Source: Acidobacteriota bacterium
GTDB taxonomy: Bacteria > Acidobacteriota > Holophagae > Holophagales > Holophagaceae
Reading direction: 5' to 3'
Length of the DNA: 38,575 nt
Assembly (NCBI GenBank): GCA_018269025.1
Contig: JAFDVN010000147.1
Location: 1-38,575 of the forward strand
Of this stretch, positions 23,743 to 33,681 are shown in pieces. The stretch's first letter is position 1. Every line of letters begins with the position of its first letter. The position numbers and the translations under genes were made by a program. Below the pieces are notes generated by a model. The model saw nothing but the letters and a program-made list of their open reading frames with translations. It was not told where the DNA came from and did no database searches.

Positions 23743-25044
23743 TCACCACCGGTCCTGGACGGTCTTGCCGGCTTCCGCGTGCTGAAGCGCCTTGAGGCCG
23801 ATGTCCTTCCGGGCCTGCATGCCGGGCCAGGCGACCTCCGCGAGATCGCCTTCCGCCTTCTTCCGCGCCTCCGCCAAGGTAGGCGCGCTGGTGGCGAGGT
23901 TCAGCACCCGGCCACCGTTCACCGTCCACCGACCTTCGACCTTCTTCGTCCCCGCGTGGATGATCGCGCACTTCGGTGCCTTGATCTCGATGGGCACGCC
24001 GGTCTTCGGGCGATCCGGGTAGCCTTCGGCCGCGAGCACCACGGTGATGGCGCAGCCAGGCTTCACCTTCACCGCATTCTGATCAAGGCTCCCCTTGGCG
24101 ACCGCCAGCAGGAGCGCCGCGAGATCCTCATCCAAGAGCTGCATGAGCACCTGGGTTTCTGGATCGCCGAAGCGGCAGTTGTATTCCAGGAGCTTGGGCC
24201 CCTCCGCCGTCCACATGACGCCGAGAAAGAGGACCCCGCGCCCCACGAGGCCATCCTTCTGCAGGCCGCGCACGGTGGGCTCCACCAGTTCCTTACGCAT
24301 GCGCTCCGTGTCCTCGGCTCGCACGAATGGAATCGGACCGAATACACCCATGCCGCCGGTGTTCGGGCCTTTGTCGCCTTCGAAGATGCGCTTGTGGTCC
24401 TGGCAGGCGGGCAGCATCAGGTAGGAAGCGTGATCCGCGTCCACATCCACGAGTACATGGAGGCTCAGCTCCATGCCCAGGAGCGGTGCTTCCAGGACGA
24501 CCGTCTTCGAAGCCTCCCCGAAGGCGCCATCCAGGAAAGCCCGAAGGGTATCGAGGGCCTCGGCTTCGGTTTCGGCCAGGACCACGCCTTTGCCGGCGGC
24601 GAGGCCATCGGCCTTGAGGACGATGGGCAGGCCCCAGGCCCAGTTCCGGATCACCGCTTCCCCCGAGGCCCAATCGCCCACGGTCACGGAGGCCGCGGTT
24701 GGAAGGTCGTGGCGTTCCATGAAGTCCTTTGCGAAGGCCTTGGAGCCTTCGAGCCGTGCCGTGGCCGCACCGTGACCGAAAACCGGAATGCCAAGGGCGC
24801 GCACGGCATCCGCCACGCCCGCCACCAGCGGGGCCTCCGGACCGATGACGACGAGATCCGGGCGATTGGCCGCGCACCAACCGGCGACCGCCTTGGGGTC
24901 CGCCGCATCCATCGCGACCCGGGCTCCAAGTTCCGCCAGGGCATCGCTCCCCGGGGCGGAGACGAGATCCACACCCGACCTCTCCTTGAGCTTGAGCGCC
25001 AGGGCGTGTTCACGGCCACCGGAGCCGAGGAGCAGGATCTTCAT
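23743..25044 (-). CDS. purD: Phosphoribosylamine-glycine ligase (GARS)
   Basis: A 433-residue ATP-grasp enzyme that joins glycine to phosphoribosylamine in step two of purine synthesis. The N-terminal [15 protein letters not shown] motif binds the substrate. The ATP-grasp part includes the [13 protein letters not shown] loop and the metal-binding [12 protein letters not shown]. Length is typical. ATG 25044 follows GGAGG at good spacing; a longer frame from 25089 would lack a proper start context. It is divergent from the tonB iron operon across 91 bp. Confidence 0.95.
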   Translation of the reverse strand: MKILLLGSGGREHALALKLKERSGVDLVSAPGSDALAELGARVAMDAADPKAVAGWCAANRPDLVVIGPEAPLVAGVADAVRALGIPVFGHGAATARLEGSKAFAKDFMERHDLPTAASVTVGDWASGEAVIRNWAWGLPIVLKADGLAAGKGVVLAETEAEALDTLRAFLDGAFGEASKTVVLEAPLLGMELSLHVLVDVDADHASYLMLPACQDHKRIFEGDKGPNTGGMGVFGPIPFVRAEDTERMRKELVEPTVRGLQKDGLVGRGVLFLGVMWTAEGPKLLEYNCRFGDPETQVLMQLLDEDLAALLLAVAKGSLDQNAVKVKPGCAITVVLAAEGYPDRPKTGVPIEIKAPKCAIIHAGTKKVEGRWTVNGGRVLNLATSAPTLAEARKKAEGDLAEVAWPGMQARKDIGLKALQHAEAGKTVQDRW

Positions 25045-25098
25045 GAAGCCTCCAGGAACCAGTATCCGACGAGGCGGAAAGAATTTCATTTTTTGCTA

Positions 25099-25127
25099 TT
25101 GCGACTCCGTCTCATTCTCATAGAATC
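25099..25127 (+). promoter_or_regulatory. Likely iron-operon promoter with Fur-box-like sequence
   Basis: A -35-like TTGCGA (25099-25104), 16-bp spacer and -10-like TAGAAT (25121-25126) point into tonB. The spacer contains TCTCATTCTCA (25110-25120), resembling half of a Fur site (complement TGAGAATGAGA). The start codon at 25136 lies only ten bp after the -10, so the mRNA would have almost no leader, and no Shine-Dalgarno is present. The iron role of the downstream genes supports Fur control, but this is inference from pattern. Confidence 0.45.
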
Positions 25128-25135
25128 AAACGGCG

Positions 25136-25846
25136 ATGACCCCTCCTACATCCACCTCGCCCACCGCCGAATCCCTGGCCGATCTCGTCTATCGGGCGCA
25201 GGTGGCCGCGCCAGGCAAGGAGCCCACCCGCCGTTCCCTGGCCCTGGGTTGGAGCGTTTGCGCCTATGCGGCCATCGCCCTGGCTCTGGCGATTGGAGCT
25301 CCGTCGGCCGCGCCCCCGATCGTTCTCCCCAAGCTCGCGGGCACGGTGACGCTCTTTGAAGCTTCTACGGACTCCGCTCCCCGTGACTCTTCTCCAGGGA
25401 AATCATCCGTCCAGCTTCCCTCGCAGACAACGCCGCTCCCCCTGCCCCTGGAGGCCCCCGCCCCGCCGGTTGAAGCAGGCTTCGCACCTCTCCCCTCGAC
25501 CCTTGCTCCCGCCCAACCCGCTCCGCCCGCGCCTTCCGGTTCCGGGAGCGATCACGCACCTGCCACCGCCCCACGGTTCGACGCGGCCTATCTGAACAAC
25601 CCAGACCCCGCTTATCCGGTGGCCTCGCGGCGCATCGGCGAAGAAGGCCGCGTGATCCTCCGCGTGCTCGTCTCAGCGCTGGGGCAGGCCGAGCAGGTCG
25701 AAGTCCGCACCAGTAGCGGTTCTTCCCGCCTCGATCAAGCGGCCCTCTCCGCGGTGAAGCGCTGGCGCTTCGAGCCGGCCCGCCAGGGAGACTCGGCGAT
25801 CCAAGCCTGGGTGCTCGTCCCCATTTCCTTCCACCTCGACGCCTGA
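25136..25846 (+). CDS. tonB: TonB energy transducer (iron operon)
   Basis: A 236-residue inner-membrane protein with cytoplasmic N-terminus (1-33), a membrane helix (about 35-55), a Pro/Ala-rich linker (about 85-145) and a C-terminal TonB domain (about 155-236; DPAYPVASRRIGEEGRVILR and later VKRWRFEPAR). It transmits energy to the receptor encoded 23 bp downstream. No ExbB/ExbD genes lie near. The start has no visible ribosome binding site and lies close behind the proposed promoter, so translation may be leaderless. Confidence 0.88.
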   Translation: MTPPTSTSPTAESLADLVYRAQVAAPGKEPTRRSLALGWSVCAYAAIALALAIGAPSAAPPIVLPKLAGTVTLFEASTDSAPRDSSPGKSSVQLPSQTTPLPLPLEAPAPPVEAGFAPLPSTLAPAQPAPPAPSGSGSDHAPATAPRFDAAYLNNPDPAYPVASRRIGEEGRVILRVLVSALGQAEQVEVRTSSGSSRLDQAALSAVKRWRFEPARQGDSAIQAWVLVPISFHLDA

Positions 25847-25869
25847 GCGCGTCTCCATCCCGGAGTCCC

Positions 25870-27984
25870 ATGCCCACCCTCGCGCCCCGCCTCGCCCTCT
25901 GCCTGGCAAGTCTCTCCGCCCTCGCCCAATCTGCGCCCGCGCCAGACACTCAAGACCAGGCTCTGCCCGAGGTGAAGGTCAAGGCGAAGAAACAGGACTA
26001 CAAGCCTGAAGCCGCTCCCTCTCCCAAGATCACCCAGTCGTTGCTGGACACACCCCAGTCCATCACCGTCGTGCCCAAGGCCGTGATCGAAGACCAGGGC
26101 GTGACGACCCTGAGGGACACGCTGCGCAATGTGGCGGGGATCAGCCTCGCGGCGGGAGAGGGCGGCTCCCAGGGCGACAATCTCACCCTTCGCGGCTTCA
26201 CGGCCCGCAACGACATCTACCTGGATGGCATGCGCGACTTTGGCAGCTATTACCGGGATGCCTTTGACTACGACCAGGTCGAAGTCCTGAAAGGCCCTTC
26301 CTCCATGATGTTCGGCCGGGGCTCTACCGGAGGCGTCGTCAACCAGGTCACCAAATCCCCCAGCCTCAAGCAGGCGGCGGAAGCCGAGCTCATGGGCGGC
26401 AGCGATGACACCCGCCGCATGGCGGCCGATCTGAACCTTCCCATCGCGCCTCATTCTGCCCTGCGCCTCAACGCGGTCACCCAGGATGGCGGCGTGGCGG
26501 GGCGAGACCTCGCCGAGAATCACCGCTCCGGCTTCGCGCCCTCCCTCGCCTTCGGCCTGGGCACCGATACTCGCCTCCGCTTCGACTACTTCCACCTGCA
26601 GGAAAACGACATTCCCGACTATGGCCTACCTTGGGTCTTCAACCGCCCGGCTCCCGTGAACCGAAACGCGTACTACGGATTCCAGGACGCGAACTTCCTC
26701 CGCGCCACCGTGGATCAGTGGACCGCCAAGGTGGAACACGACATTAGCGCGAATGTCACGGTGCGCGATCAGGCTCGTTACGCCCGCGCGACCCGGAACG
26801 CTCAAATCACCGAAGCGAAGATCCTCACCTCCTACACACCCGCCACGCCGGTGGACGCCATGCAGGTGACCCGGAACCAAATTGCCGTGGCCAGCACCGA
26901 GACGATGCTCTGGAATCAACTGGATGTCACTTGGAAGATCGGAGCCGACCGAGTCCGCAACACCCTCGTCGCGGGGATTGAAGGCGGACGCGAGACCTCC
27001 GATCCGATCCGCTACACCTGGACTGGCGTTCCTGGGACGAGCCTGATGGACCCGGATGAGAACCAGCCCTTCGCGGGCACCAGCGCGGTGCGATCCCGGG
27101 TCCAGACGACGGCGGATTCCCTCGCCTTCTATGCCATGGACACCCTGTCGCTAGGAGAACACTTGGATCTCACCGGCGGCTTGCGCTGGGATCGCTTCAA
27201 GGCGGATTACGTCCAATCCGTGGCCCCGGCGGTGAGCCTGGACCGAACGGACGAGATGACGAGCGTGCGCGCGGCGCTGGTCTACAAGCCCGTCCCGTCC
27301 GGGAGCCTTTACCTCTCCTATGGAACTTCCTTCAACCCCTCGGCGGAATCCCTCTCCTTGTCCGCCAAGACTTCGGATCTCGCACCCGAGAAGAATCGCA
27401 CCTTTGAGGTGGGAACCAAGTGGGAATGGGCGGGGGGCAAGCTCACCCTTCGCGGCGCGCTCTATCGCCTGGAGAAACTCAACGCGCGAGTTCCCGATCC
27501 CACCAATTCCGCGCTGAACATCCTCGGCGGCGATCAACGGGTGGATGGCGCCGAGATCGAGATGGCGGGGGCCGTCACGGACCGATGGCAGATCTATACC
27601 GGCTATGCCTTCGCTGACACGGAGGTGGTGTCCACGACCCTGGTGAACACCCAGGGCAACCCCCTCGCCAACGCCCCTAAGCACACCTTCAATCTCTGGA
27701 CGACCTACGAACTCACCGAGTCCTTAACCCTGGGCGGTGGGGCCTCCTTCGTCTCCGAGCGCGCCGCGAGCAGCACCTTGGACGCGGCGACGATGCGATT
27801 GAAGACCGCGCCGGGCTACACCGTGTTCAACGCCATGGCGAAATACCGGCTCTCCCCGCGCTTCGACCTTCAGGCCAACCTCGCGAACCTGGGCAACCGT
27901 GCCTATTTCGATCTCCTCCATCCCGGCCATGTGGTTCCGGGTGCGGGGCGATCCCTCACGATCAGCCTCGCGGCCCGGTTCTGA
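25870..27984 (+). CDS. TonB-dependent catecholate-siderophore-type receptor (Fiu/PiuA-like)
   Basis: A 704-residue outer-membrane beta-barrel protein that imports ferric siderophores. The signal peptide is about 1-20, and a TonB-box-like LPEVKVKAK is near residue 35. The plug domain contains [27 protein letters not shown] and [22 protein letters not shown]. The 22-strand barrel ends with the usual C-terminal aromatic residue (ARF). The plug signature and the piuC gene seven bp downstream favour a Fiu/PiuA catecholate receptor. The ATG at 25870 has only GGAG nearby (CGGAGTCCC). Confidence 0.92.
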   Translation: MPTLAPRLALCLASLSALAQSAPAPDTQDQALPEVKVKAKKQDYKPEAAPSPKITQSLLDTPQSITVVPKAVIEDQGVTTLRDTLRNVAGISLAAGEGGSQGDNLTLRGFTARNDIYLDGMRDFGSYYRDAFDYDQVEVLKGPSSMMFGRGSTGGVVNQVTKSPSLKQAAEAELMGGSDDTRRMAADLNLPIAPHSALRLNAVTQDGGVAGRDLAENHRSGFAPSLAFGLGTDTRLRFDYFHLQENDIPDYGLPWVFNRPAPVNRNAYYGFQDANFLRATVDQWTAKVEHDISANVTVRDQARYARATRNAQITEAKILTSYTPATPVDAMQVTRNQIAVASTETMLWNQLDVTWKIGADRVRNTLVAGIEGGRETSDPIRYTWTGVPGTSLMDPDENQPFAGTSAVRSRVQTTADSLAFYAMDTLSLGEHLDLTGGLRWDRFKADYVQSVAPAVSLDRTDEMTSVRAALVYKPVPSGSLYLSYGTSFNPSAESLSLSAKTSDLAPEKNRTFEVGTKWEWAGGKLTLRGALYRLEKLNARVPDPTNSALNILGGDQRVDGAEIEMAGAVTDRWQIYTGYAFADTEVVSTTLVNTQGNPLANAPKHTFNLWTTYELTESLTLGGGASFVSERAASSTLDAATMRLKTAPGYTVFNAMAKYRLSPRFDLQANLANLGNRAYFDLLHPGHVVPGAGRSLTISLAARF

Positions 27985-27991
27985 GGCCCTA

Positions 27992-28672
27992 ATGCTGCTG
28001 ACCCTTCCAGAAGTCCTGACCCGCGAGGAAGTCCTCCGCGCTCGCGACCAGTTGGCGCGCGCGGGATGGAGTGATGGAAGGATCACCGCCGGGCACCAGT
28101 CCGCGCGGGTGAAACGCAACCTCCAACTTCCGGACCATGATCCCATCGCCCGGGAGTTGGGGGAGCGCATCCTCGCCCAGTTGGAGTCCCACCCGCTCTT
28201 TCTCAGCGCGGCTCTGCCCAAGGTCGTCTTCCCCCCCCTGTTCAACCGCTACACGGAGGGGATGGATTTCGGAAACCATGTGGACAACGCCATCCGTCAG
28301 CTTCCCGGGTCCGCGCACCGCATCCGGACGGATCTTTCCGCCACGCTCTTCCTCAGTGACCCAGAGGCCTATTCGGGCGGCCAGCTCATCGTGGAAGACA
28401 CCTACGGTGTTCACGAGGTGAAGCTGACTGCGGGCTCCATGGTGCTCTACCCCTCCAGCAGCCTGCACCGCGTGGCTCCAGTCACGGAAGGCGAGCGCCT
28501 CGCGAGCTTTTTCTGGATCCAGAGCATGGTCCGCAGCGATGAACAGCGGACGCTGCTCTTCGACCTCGACCAATCCATCCAACGGGTGAGGGAAGGTGAT
28601 CCGGATCACCCTTCCCTGGTCCAACTCACGGCGTGCTACCACAACCTCCTTCGCATGTGGAGCGAGCCATGA
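27992..28672 (+). CDS. piuC: PiuC/PKHD-type Fe(II)/2-oxoglutarate hydroxylase
   Basis: A 226-residue iron and 2-oxoglutarate dioxygenase, the same length as E. coli YbiX/PiuC. The metal-binding facial triad is His96 and Asp98 (GNHVDNAI) and His159 ([10 protein letters not shown]). Arg169 (TEGER) should bind 2-oxoglutarate. PiuC genes consistently accompany Fiu/PiuA receptors; the hydroxylation target is unknown, possibly a siderophore. It starts seven nt after the receptor stop and ends in an ATGA overlap with the PepSY gene, so it lies in the same operon. Confidence 0.93.
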   Translation: MLLTLPEVLTREEVLRARDQLARAGWSDGRITAGHQSARVKRNLQLPDHDPIARELGERILAQLESHPLFLSAALPKVVFPPLFNRYTEGMDFGNHVDNAIRQLPGSAHRIRTDLSATLFLSDPEAYSGGQLIVEDTYGVHEVKLTAGSMVLYPSSSLHRVAPVTEGERLASFFWIQSMVRSDEQRTLLFDLDQSIQRVREGDPDHPSLVQLTACYHNLLRMWSEP

Positions 28673-29289
28673 CGCCCGCCCGGGCCTCCTTCCTTCAAAA
28701 GCTCCGCAAGCTCCACGCGTGGATCGGTCTGGCGGGTTCGGCCGTCGGCCTCCTGTTCGGCATCTCCGGCTTCCTGATGAACCATCGCGCGGTGATGAAG
28801 ATCTCGACGCCGCGCCCCGAGATCCAGCGCGTGCAAATGGAGCTGGCCGAAGCTCCCGCGTCCATCGAAGCGCTCGCATCCGACCTCGCCGCGCGTTATG
28901 GCTATGACGCCTCGCGCGCGCGGTCGAAGGTGCAGGCGGCGAAGCCCAGCCGGTTCCAGGGCGCGGAGGTGGTAGATGCGGAGAAGTGGATGGTCACCCT
29001 TCCCGGCCACGCCCGCTTCCTGAAGGCCACCTATGTCCCAGGTGGGCGCGTGGTGGACCTCGAAGTCGGCCGAACGGGATTCATCGGGGCCGTGGAGCGG
29101 CTTCACAAGGCCGAGGCGGGAGACGCGCCCTGGATCCTCCTGGCGGATGCCTTCGCAGGATCCCTCGTCTTCCTCACCCTCAGTGGAATCCTGTTATGGA
29201 CCCAATTGGACGGCAAGCGCACCCTCGCCACGGGCCTCGTGGCGGGGGGCCTCATCGCGTTGGTCATTGTGGCGAGTCGAGTCTGGTAG
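28669..29289 (+). CDS. PepSY-associated membrane protein (PiuB-like, short)
   Basis: A 206-residue membrane protein. It has a hydrophobic helix about 18-40 ([19 protein letters not shown]), a periplasmic PepSY-like region (about 55-140) and two C-terminal helices (about 155-175 and 185-204). The helix-1 HAWIGL plus later LSGILLW pattern is that of PepSY_TM proteins, whose longer member PiuB is linked to iron uptake and periplasmic siderophore reduction. The start overlaps the piuC stop by four nt. This is a compact version of about 200 rather than 400-500 residues, so the function may be narrower. Confidence 0.78.
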   Translation: MTPARASFLQKLRKLHAWIGLAGSAVGLLFGISGFLMNHRAVMKISTPRPEIQRVQMELAEAPASIEALASDLAARYGYDASRARSKVQAAKPSRFQGAEVVDAEKWMVTLPGHARFLKATYVPGGRVVDLEVGRTGFIGAVERLHKAEAGDAPWILLADAFAGSLVFLTLSGILLWTQLDGKRTLATGLVAGGLIALVIVASRVW

Positions 29290-29295
29290 GTTCGC

Positions 29296-30057
29296 CTAGA
29301 ATTTCACCGTCTCGCCGGGCTTCATCACGCGCAGGCGCTTGTCGCCCTTGAAGGCCTGCTCCACCTGGGCCGTGGTGGCGAGGCCCGGGAAGGTCGCGTA
29401 GTGCATGGGCACGATGGTGGTCGGGTGGAAGTACTTCTTCACCGCCAAGGCCGCCGTCGCGGGATCTTCCGTGTAGGGCCCGCCGCCCACGCAGAGCAGC
29501 AGGATGCTGGGATGGTAGAGCTCCTGGATGAGGCTCATGTCGCCGAAGATCCAGGTGTCGCCCGTGTGGTAGAGGCTACGGCCATCCTTGAAGGTGAGGA
29601 CGAAGCCTACAGGCCGCCCGGCGGGACTGCTGCTGTGCATGGCCGGGACGATATGAATGGTGATGTCGCCGATGTGGAAGATGCCGCCCACATTGCCGCC
29701 CATCGTCTGCTTCTCCGGAAGGCCGAGGGTCGAGGCGAGCTCGTAGGTCGTGATCACCGGCGCGCCGCTCGCCTTGGCGAGGGCCGCCGTGTCGCCCAGG
29801 TGGTCGCCGTGGCTGTGCGTCACGAGGATCGCGTCCGGCTTGTAGCGGGACAGGTCCTTGAAGGCCGCCGGGGTGCTCGGGTCCTGGGTCAGGAAGGGAT
29901 CGAGCAGCACCTTCGTGCCGCCGGAGGACACGACCTCGAAGGCCGCGTGACCCAGCCAAGTTACCGTGATGGGCTGGGTCTTGGCCGGAGCCTTCTGGGG
30001 CGGAGCCGCGACCAGGGCCGGCGCGAGCAGCATCGGAAGGAAGGAAGGGGCGCGCAT
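29296..30057 (-). CDS. Exported metallo-beta-lactamase-fold hydrolase (UPF0173-like)
   Basis: A 253-residue protein with a signal peptide (about 1-18). Residues 29-250 form a metallo-beta-lactamase fold close to UPF0173 metal-dependent hydrolases (ITVTWLGHAAFEV opening). The metal motif THSHGDH contains His81, His83, Asp85 and His86. Further candidates are in VPAMHSSS, YHTGDTW and VPMHYATF. The substrate is unknown. UPF0173 members are usually cytoplasmic, so the leader is a variation. GGAGG precedes the start. It follows polA by 33 bp and is probably co-transcribed with it. Confidence 0.85.
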   Translation of the reverse strand: MRAPSFLPMLLAPALVAAPPQKAPAKTQPITVTWLGHAAFEVVSSGGTKVLLDPFLTQDPSTPAAFKDLSRYKPDAILVTHSHGDHLGDTAALAKASGAPVITTYELASTLGLPEKQTMGGNVGGIFHIGDITIHIVPAMHSSSPAGRPVGFVLTFKDGRSLYHTGDTWIFGDMSLIQELYHPSILLLCVGGGPYTEDPATAALAVKKYFHPTTIVPMHYATFPGLATTAQVEQAFKGDKRLRVMKPGETVKF

Positions 30058-30090
30058 GGAACCTCCAGGGGACCCAGTGTAGATCCGCCG

Positions 30091-32889
30091 CTACTTCGCC
30101 TCCAGCCAGCTCTTTCCGCTGCGCACTTCGGCGGCGAGCTTCACCTTCAGCGGACCGATGTCTCCGGCGCCTTCCATGGCTTCCTTGAGCTGGGTGGAGG
30201 CGCGCTCGGCCTCTTCCGGTGGCGCTTCCACGAGGAGTTCGTCGTGGACCTGGAGCAGGAGGCGGGACTTCAATCCCTCGCGCTTCAGCGCGGCGTGGAA
30301 GCGCACCATGGCGCGACGCATGAGGTCGGCGGCGGTGCCTTGCACGACGGTGTTGACGGCCTCTCGAAGCCCTTGGGCGCGGAGTCCCTGATTCTGGCTA
30401 TCCAGCTCCGGGATGCGACGGATGCGGCCCCAGTGGGTGCGGACGAGGCCCTCGGCGAGGGCCTTCTCCTTCGTCGCCTCGATCCAGGCGGCGACCTTCG
30501 GCATGCGCTCGAAGTACCGTTCGATGAAGGCCTTGGCCTCCTTCTGGGTGATCCCCAGGGAGGCCGCCAACGCGAAGGCACCTTGACCATAGAGGAGGCC
30601 GAAGTTCACGGCCTTAGAGGCGCTGCGCTGATCGGAGGTGACTTCTTCGAGCGGGATGCCATAGACCTCGGCGGCCGTGCGGCGATGAATGTCCTCGCCC
30701 CGCTCGAAGGCCCCGAGCAGGATCGGATCGTCCGCCAGCGCCGCGACGACGCGCAGCTCGATCTGGCTGTAGTCCGCATCCAACAGCAGCCAGCCTTGCT
30801 CGGGAACGAAGGCCCCGCGGATCGCCCGGCCCTCCGGCGTGCGCACGGGGATGTTCTGGAGGTTCGGATCATTCGACGCGAGCCTCCCCGTGGGCACGGC
30901 GGCGGCGTGGAGCTTGGTGTGGACGCGGCCCGTGACGGGGTTGACCATCAGGGGCAGCGCTTCCACATAAGTGCCGAGCAGCTTTTGCATCTGCCGGTGC
31001 TTGAGCAGCGCGACGGCGATCTCCGCTCCGTGATCCTCCGCCAATTCCTGGAGCACATCCTCATCCGTGCTCGGAGCTTTGGTCTTGCCGGTGCGCTTGA
31101 GGACCGGCAGGCCCAACTTCTCGTAGAGAATCTTGCCGAGCTGAGTGGGGCTGTTCAGGTTGAAGCCTTCACCCGCCAACTCTGTCGCCCGGGCCACAGC
31201 CGCATCGCGCTCCGCGCGCATCTGGACACCGAGCGCATCCAGCACGGAAGTATCGAGACGGACGCCGTTCAATTCCACTTGCGCCAGCACCTCCACGAGC
31301 GGGAGATCCACTTCCGCGTAGAGGCGCTGAAGCTGGGCATCGGTGAGCTTCGCCTTGATCGCGTCGCACAGGCGCAAGGCCAAGTCCGCGTCTTCGGCGG
31401 CGTACTGCACGGCCTGGTCGAAGTCGGCCTCGTCGAAGCGCTTCATGGCTTTGCCCTTGCCGACTACCTCCTCGAAGGCGATGGGCTTGATATCCAGCCA
31501 GCGGGAACTCAGGTCATCCAGGTTGTGGCGGAAGCTGGAATCGAGTACATAACTCAGCACCATGCTGTCATCGGCGAGCCCCATCACCGGAAGCCCATGC
31601 CGCGCGAGCACCTCCAGGTCGTACTTCAAGTTCTGGCCGACCTTCTTCACGGACGCGTCCGCGAAGAGCGGCGCGAGAAGCGTGCGGGCTCCGGCAAACG
31701 GCAGGTTGCGCGCATCAAGGTGGGGCTGGAGCTGCGCCCAGAACGCCGCCGCGTCACCTTGAAGGTCCAGCAGCGATTCCGGGAGGCCAGAGTCCGGGAG
31801 CAGGCCCGGCAATGCGCCATCTGTATCCTTCGCGGCGGGTTTCAAATGCGCCAGGGGCACATAGAGCCCTTCATTCGCTTTCCACGCGAGGGACAGGCCC
31901 ACCATGTGTCCGCGCGTCGCGTCTATGCTCGTCGTCTCCGTATCCAGCCCGAAGCGGCCCGTCGCGCGAATCTCTGCAATGGCGGCTTCGAGATCGGCGA
32001 GGGTGGCCGCGCGATGATAGGTGCGCGACGCGCCGCTGCTGACGGTGGTCGCCGTGAATTCCTTCGTGAGCGTCTGGAAACCGAGATCCTTGAAGGCCGC
32101 GCGGGCCTTCTCCGCGTCCAGGCCCGCGTACTGGAGCTTCGCGGGGGAAGTCGGCAGATCAAGGTCCGTCACGACGGTGACGAGACGCTTCGTCAGATCC
32201 AGCCATTCGGACGCGGTTTCAAGCCCTTCCCGCTGCTTGGGCTTGAGTTCGGCCTTGGCCGCGAGGACGCCCTCCAGACTGCCGTACTTCTCCAACAACT
32301 GGGCCGCGCCCTTCTCGCCGATGCCCGGCACGCCCTTCACATTGTCCGAGGCGTCGCCCAATAGGGATAGGTAGTCCACCACCTGATTTGGGTAGACCCC
32401 CATGCGCGCCTTTACGCCTTCGTTGTCATGCCAGACCTCGCCATCCTTCGTGTTGAGCACGGTGATGCCCGCCGCGTCATCCACGAGCTGGAGCAGATCC
32501 TTGTCCGGACTCACGATCACCGCGCCGAGCCCATCAGCGGCAGCCCGTTTGGCCAGCGTGCCCATCACATCGTCCGCCTCAAAACCTGGCAGTTCGACGA
32601 TGGGGATGTTCATGGCCTCGATGAGTTGGCGGATGAGGGGAATCTGCGGGCGCAGGTCCTCGGGCATGGCGTCGCGGTTGGCCTTGTAGTCTGGATAGAT
32701 CTCGTGACGGAAAGTGGGCTCCGGCGTGTCGAACACCGCCGCGATGTGAGTGGGCTTGTGCTTCTCCAACAACTGGAGCGCGATTCGCGCGAAGGTGTAC
32801 GCCGCGCCGTTCTTCAGCCTCGGATTGGCGAAGTAGCTTCGAAAAATGAAGGCGAAGGTGTCGAGGAGGTAGAGGCGTTCTTCGGGCAT
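30091..32889 (-). CDS. polA: DNA polymerase I
   Basis: A 932-residue enzyme with all three activities. The 5'-nuclease domain is about 1-290 (TFAFIFRSYFA; DADDVMGTLAK-like region). The 3'-5' exonuclease looks active: Asp316 and Glu318 (DTET), Asp424 (NLKYD) and Asp500 with Tyr496 (YAAED). The polymerase domain has Asp706 in DYSQIELR (motif A), the RSASKAVNFGLLYGQG O-helix (motif B) and Asp883 in VHDE (motif C). The numbering matches E. coli Pol I almost residue for residue. It excises RNA primers and fills repair gaps. The start ATG has no strong ribosome binding site. Confidence 0.97.
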   Translation of the reverse strand: MPEERLYLLDTFAFIFRSYFANPRLKNGAAYTFARIALQLLEKHKPTHIAAVFDTPEPTFRHEIYPDYKANRDAMPEDLRPQIPLIRQLIEAMNIPIVELPGFEADDVMGTLAKRAAADGLGAVIVSPDKDLLQLVDDAAGITVLNTKDGEVWHDNEGVKARMGVYPNQVVDYLSLLGDASDNVKGVPGIGEKGAAQLLEKYGSLEGVLAAKAELKPKQREGLETASEWLDLTKRLVTVVTDLDLPTSPAKLQYAGLDAEKARAAFKDLGFQTLTKEFTATTVSSGASRTYHRAATLADLEAAIAEIRATGRFGLDTETTSIDATRGHMVGLSLAWKANEGLYVPLAHLKPAAKDTDGALPGLLPDSGLPESLLDLQGDAAAFWAQLQPHLDARNLPFAGARTLLAPLFADASVKKVGQNLKYDLEVLARHGLPVMGLADDSMVLSYVLDSSFRHNLDDLSSRWLDIKPIAFEEVVGKGKAMKRFDEADFDQAVQYAAEDADLALRLCDAIKAKLTDAQLQRLYAEVDLPLVEVLAQVELNGVRLDTSVLDALGVQMRAERDAAVARATELAGEGFNLNSPTQLGKILYEKLGLPVLKRTGKTKAPSTDEDVLQELAEDHGAEIAVALLKHRQMQKLLGTYVEALPLMVNPVTGRVHTKLHAAAVPTGRLASNDPNLQNIPVRTPEGRAIRGAFVPEQGWLLLDADYSQIELRVVAALADDPILLGAFERGEDIHRRTAAEVYGIPLEEVTSDQRSASKAVNFGLLYGQGAFALAASLGITQKEAKAFIERYFERMPKVAAWIEATKEKALAEGLVRTHWGRIRRIPELDSQNQGLRAQGLREAVNTVVQGTAADLMRRAMVRFHAALKREGLKSRLLLQVHDELLVEAPPEEAERASTQLKEAMEGAGDIGPLKVKLAAEVRSGKSWLEAK

Positions 32890-32923
32890 GGGGACAGTAT
32901 GGAAGGAAATGAGACCAGGGTTT

Positions 32924-33004
32924 ATCCGCAGATTCCGCCGATTACGCAGATGAAGGACTTAAAGCACTCAGCAGTTGAATCGGCGTCATCGGCGTAATCT
33001 GCGG
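32924..33004. repeat. Inverted 9-bp-period repeat between polA and PhyH genes
   Basis: The left arm (32924-32953) has units CCGCAGATT, CCGCCGATT, ACGCAGATG. The right arm (32974-33004) has AATCGGCGT, CATCGGCGT, AATCTGCGG. The arms are near-complementary over about 30 bp with a 20-bp centre and could form a long hairpin. It lies just upstream of polA on its strand. It resembles the 9-bp family at 12017 in layout, not in sequence. Confidence 0.75.
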
Positions 33005-33019
33005 ACCCATTGCTCTTTA

Positions 33020-33646
33020 TCAGAACCACGCCCATTCGAGCCCACCCGGTAGATCGAAGTCCGCCCATTCGAGGTGCAGGACGCGGCGGGGCGCGCGGGT
33101 GCGTGGTCGTTCGGAGGCGTGGAGGAGGAGCGGGTTCATGAGGATCGCGTCGCCGCGTTGGGCGTGGAGGGCGACGGGATCTCGTTCCTCGCCCCGATGG
33201 CTGCCGGGTTTCACGAGAAGCGGGCCTGTATCCGAGCCTGAATCATCCAGATGAAGGCGCAGGCTTCGCACTTTCGCGACGAAATCCAGCGGCGCCTGAA
33301 CCTGCCAAAACGGGCCTTTATCCACCCAGCCGTCAAACCCCACCACGGCCTTCGGCGTCTTCACCGCGAAGGTCGTGTCCCGGTGCCAGCCAATGTCCCA
33401 CGCCTGTCCTTCGCCTTTCGCCATGAGCAGGGCCCGCACGACGCGTGAGCCGGGGCCGAGGCATTCCCCCATTCGTGTCGCAAGGTCCGTCGCGGCGAGC
33501 CACGCGTTCAACGGCGCGAGCGGAACCGGTCGGCGCGAAGGCGTGGTGATCCACGGCAGCGCAGCCTCCAGGGCCGCGAGGGACGAGTTCTCCACCGCCT
33601 GGGGCCAATGCCACCACCCTTCCCGTTCCAGCGCCTCGAATTCCAT
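33020..33646 (-). CDS. Phytanoyl-CoA dioxygenase (PhyH) family protein
   Basis: A 208-residue Fe(II)/2-oxoglutarate oxygenase of the PhyH family. The metal triad is His88 and Asp90 (GWHRDTTF) and His176 (LLLHASERP). Arg187/Arg188 (APRRVLHLEW) should bind 2-oxoglutarate. These enzymes hydroxylate lipids, antibiotics or small molecules; the substrate is not clear. The ATG at 33646 is divergent from the reductase gene with 35 bp between the starts, and no ribosome binding site is obvious. Confidence 0.85.
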   Translation of the reverse strand: MEFEALEREGWWHWPQAVENSSLAALEAALPWITTPSRRPVPLAPLNAWLAATDLATRMGECLGPGSRVVRALLMAKGEGQAWDIGWHRDTTFAVKTPKAVVGFDGWVDKGPFWQVQAPLDFVAKVRSLRLHLDDSGSDTGPLLVKPGSHRGEERDPVALHAQRGDAILMNPLLLHASERPRTRAPRRVLHLEWADFDLPGGLEWAWF

Positions 33647-33681
33647 GGTTGGATTGTCTCGTCCATGCGAGGAGAAGCGCC

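Noticed and set aside
29401-32364. 987-codon open frame on the plus strand opposite polA
   Set aside because: It is a shadow of the GC-rich polA frame. Its product shows no domains, while the minus strand encodes all polymerase I motifs.
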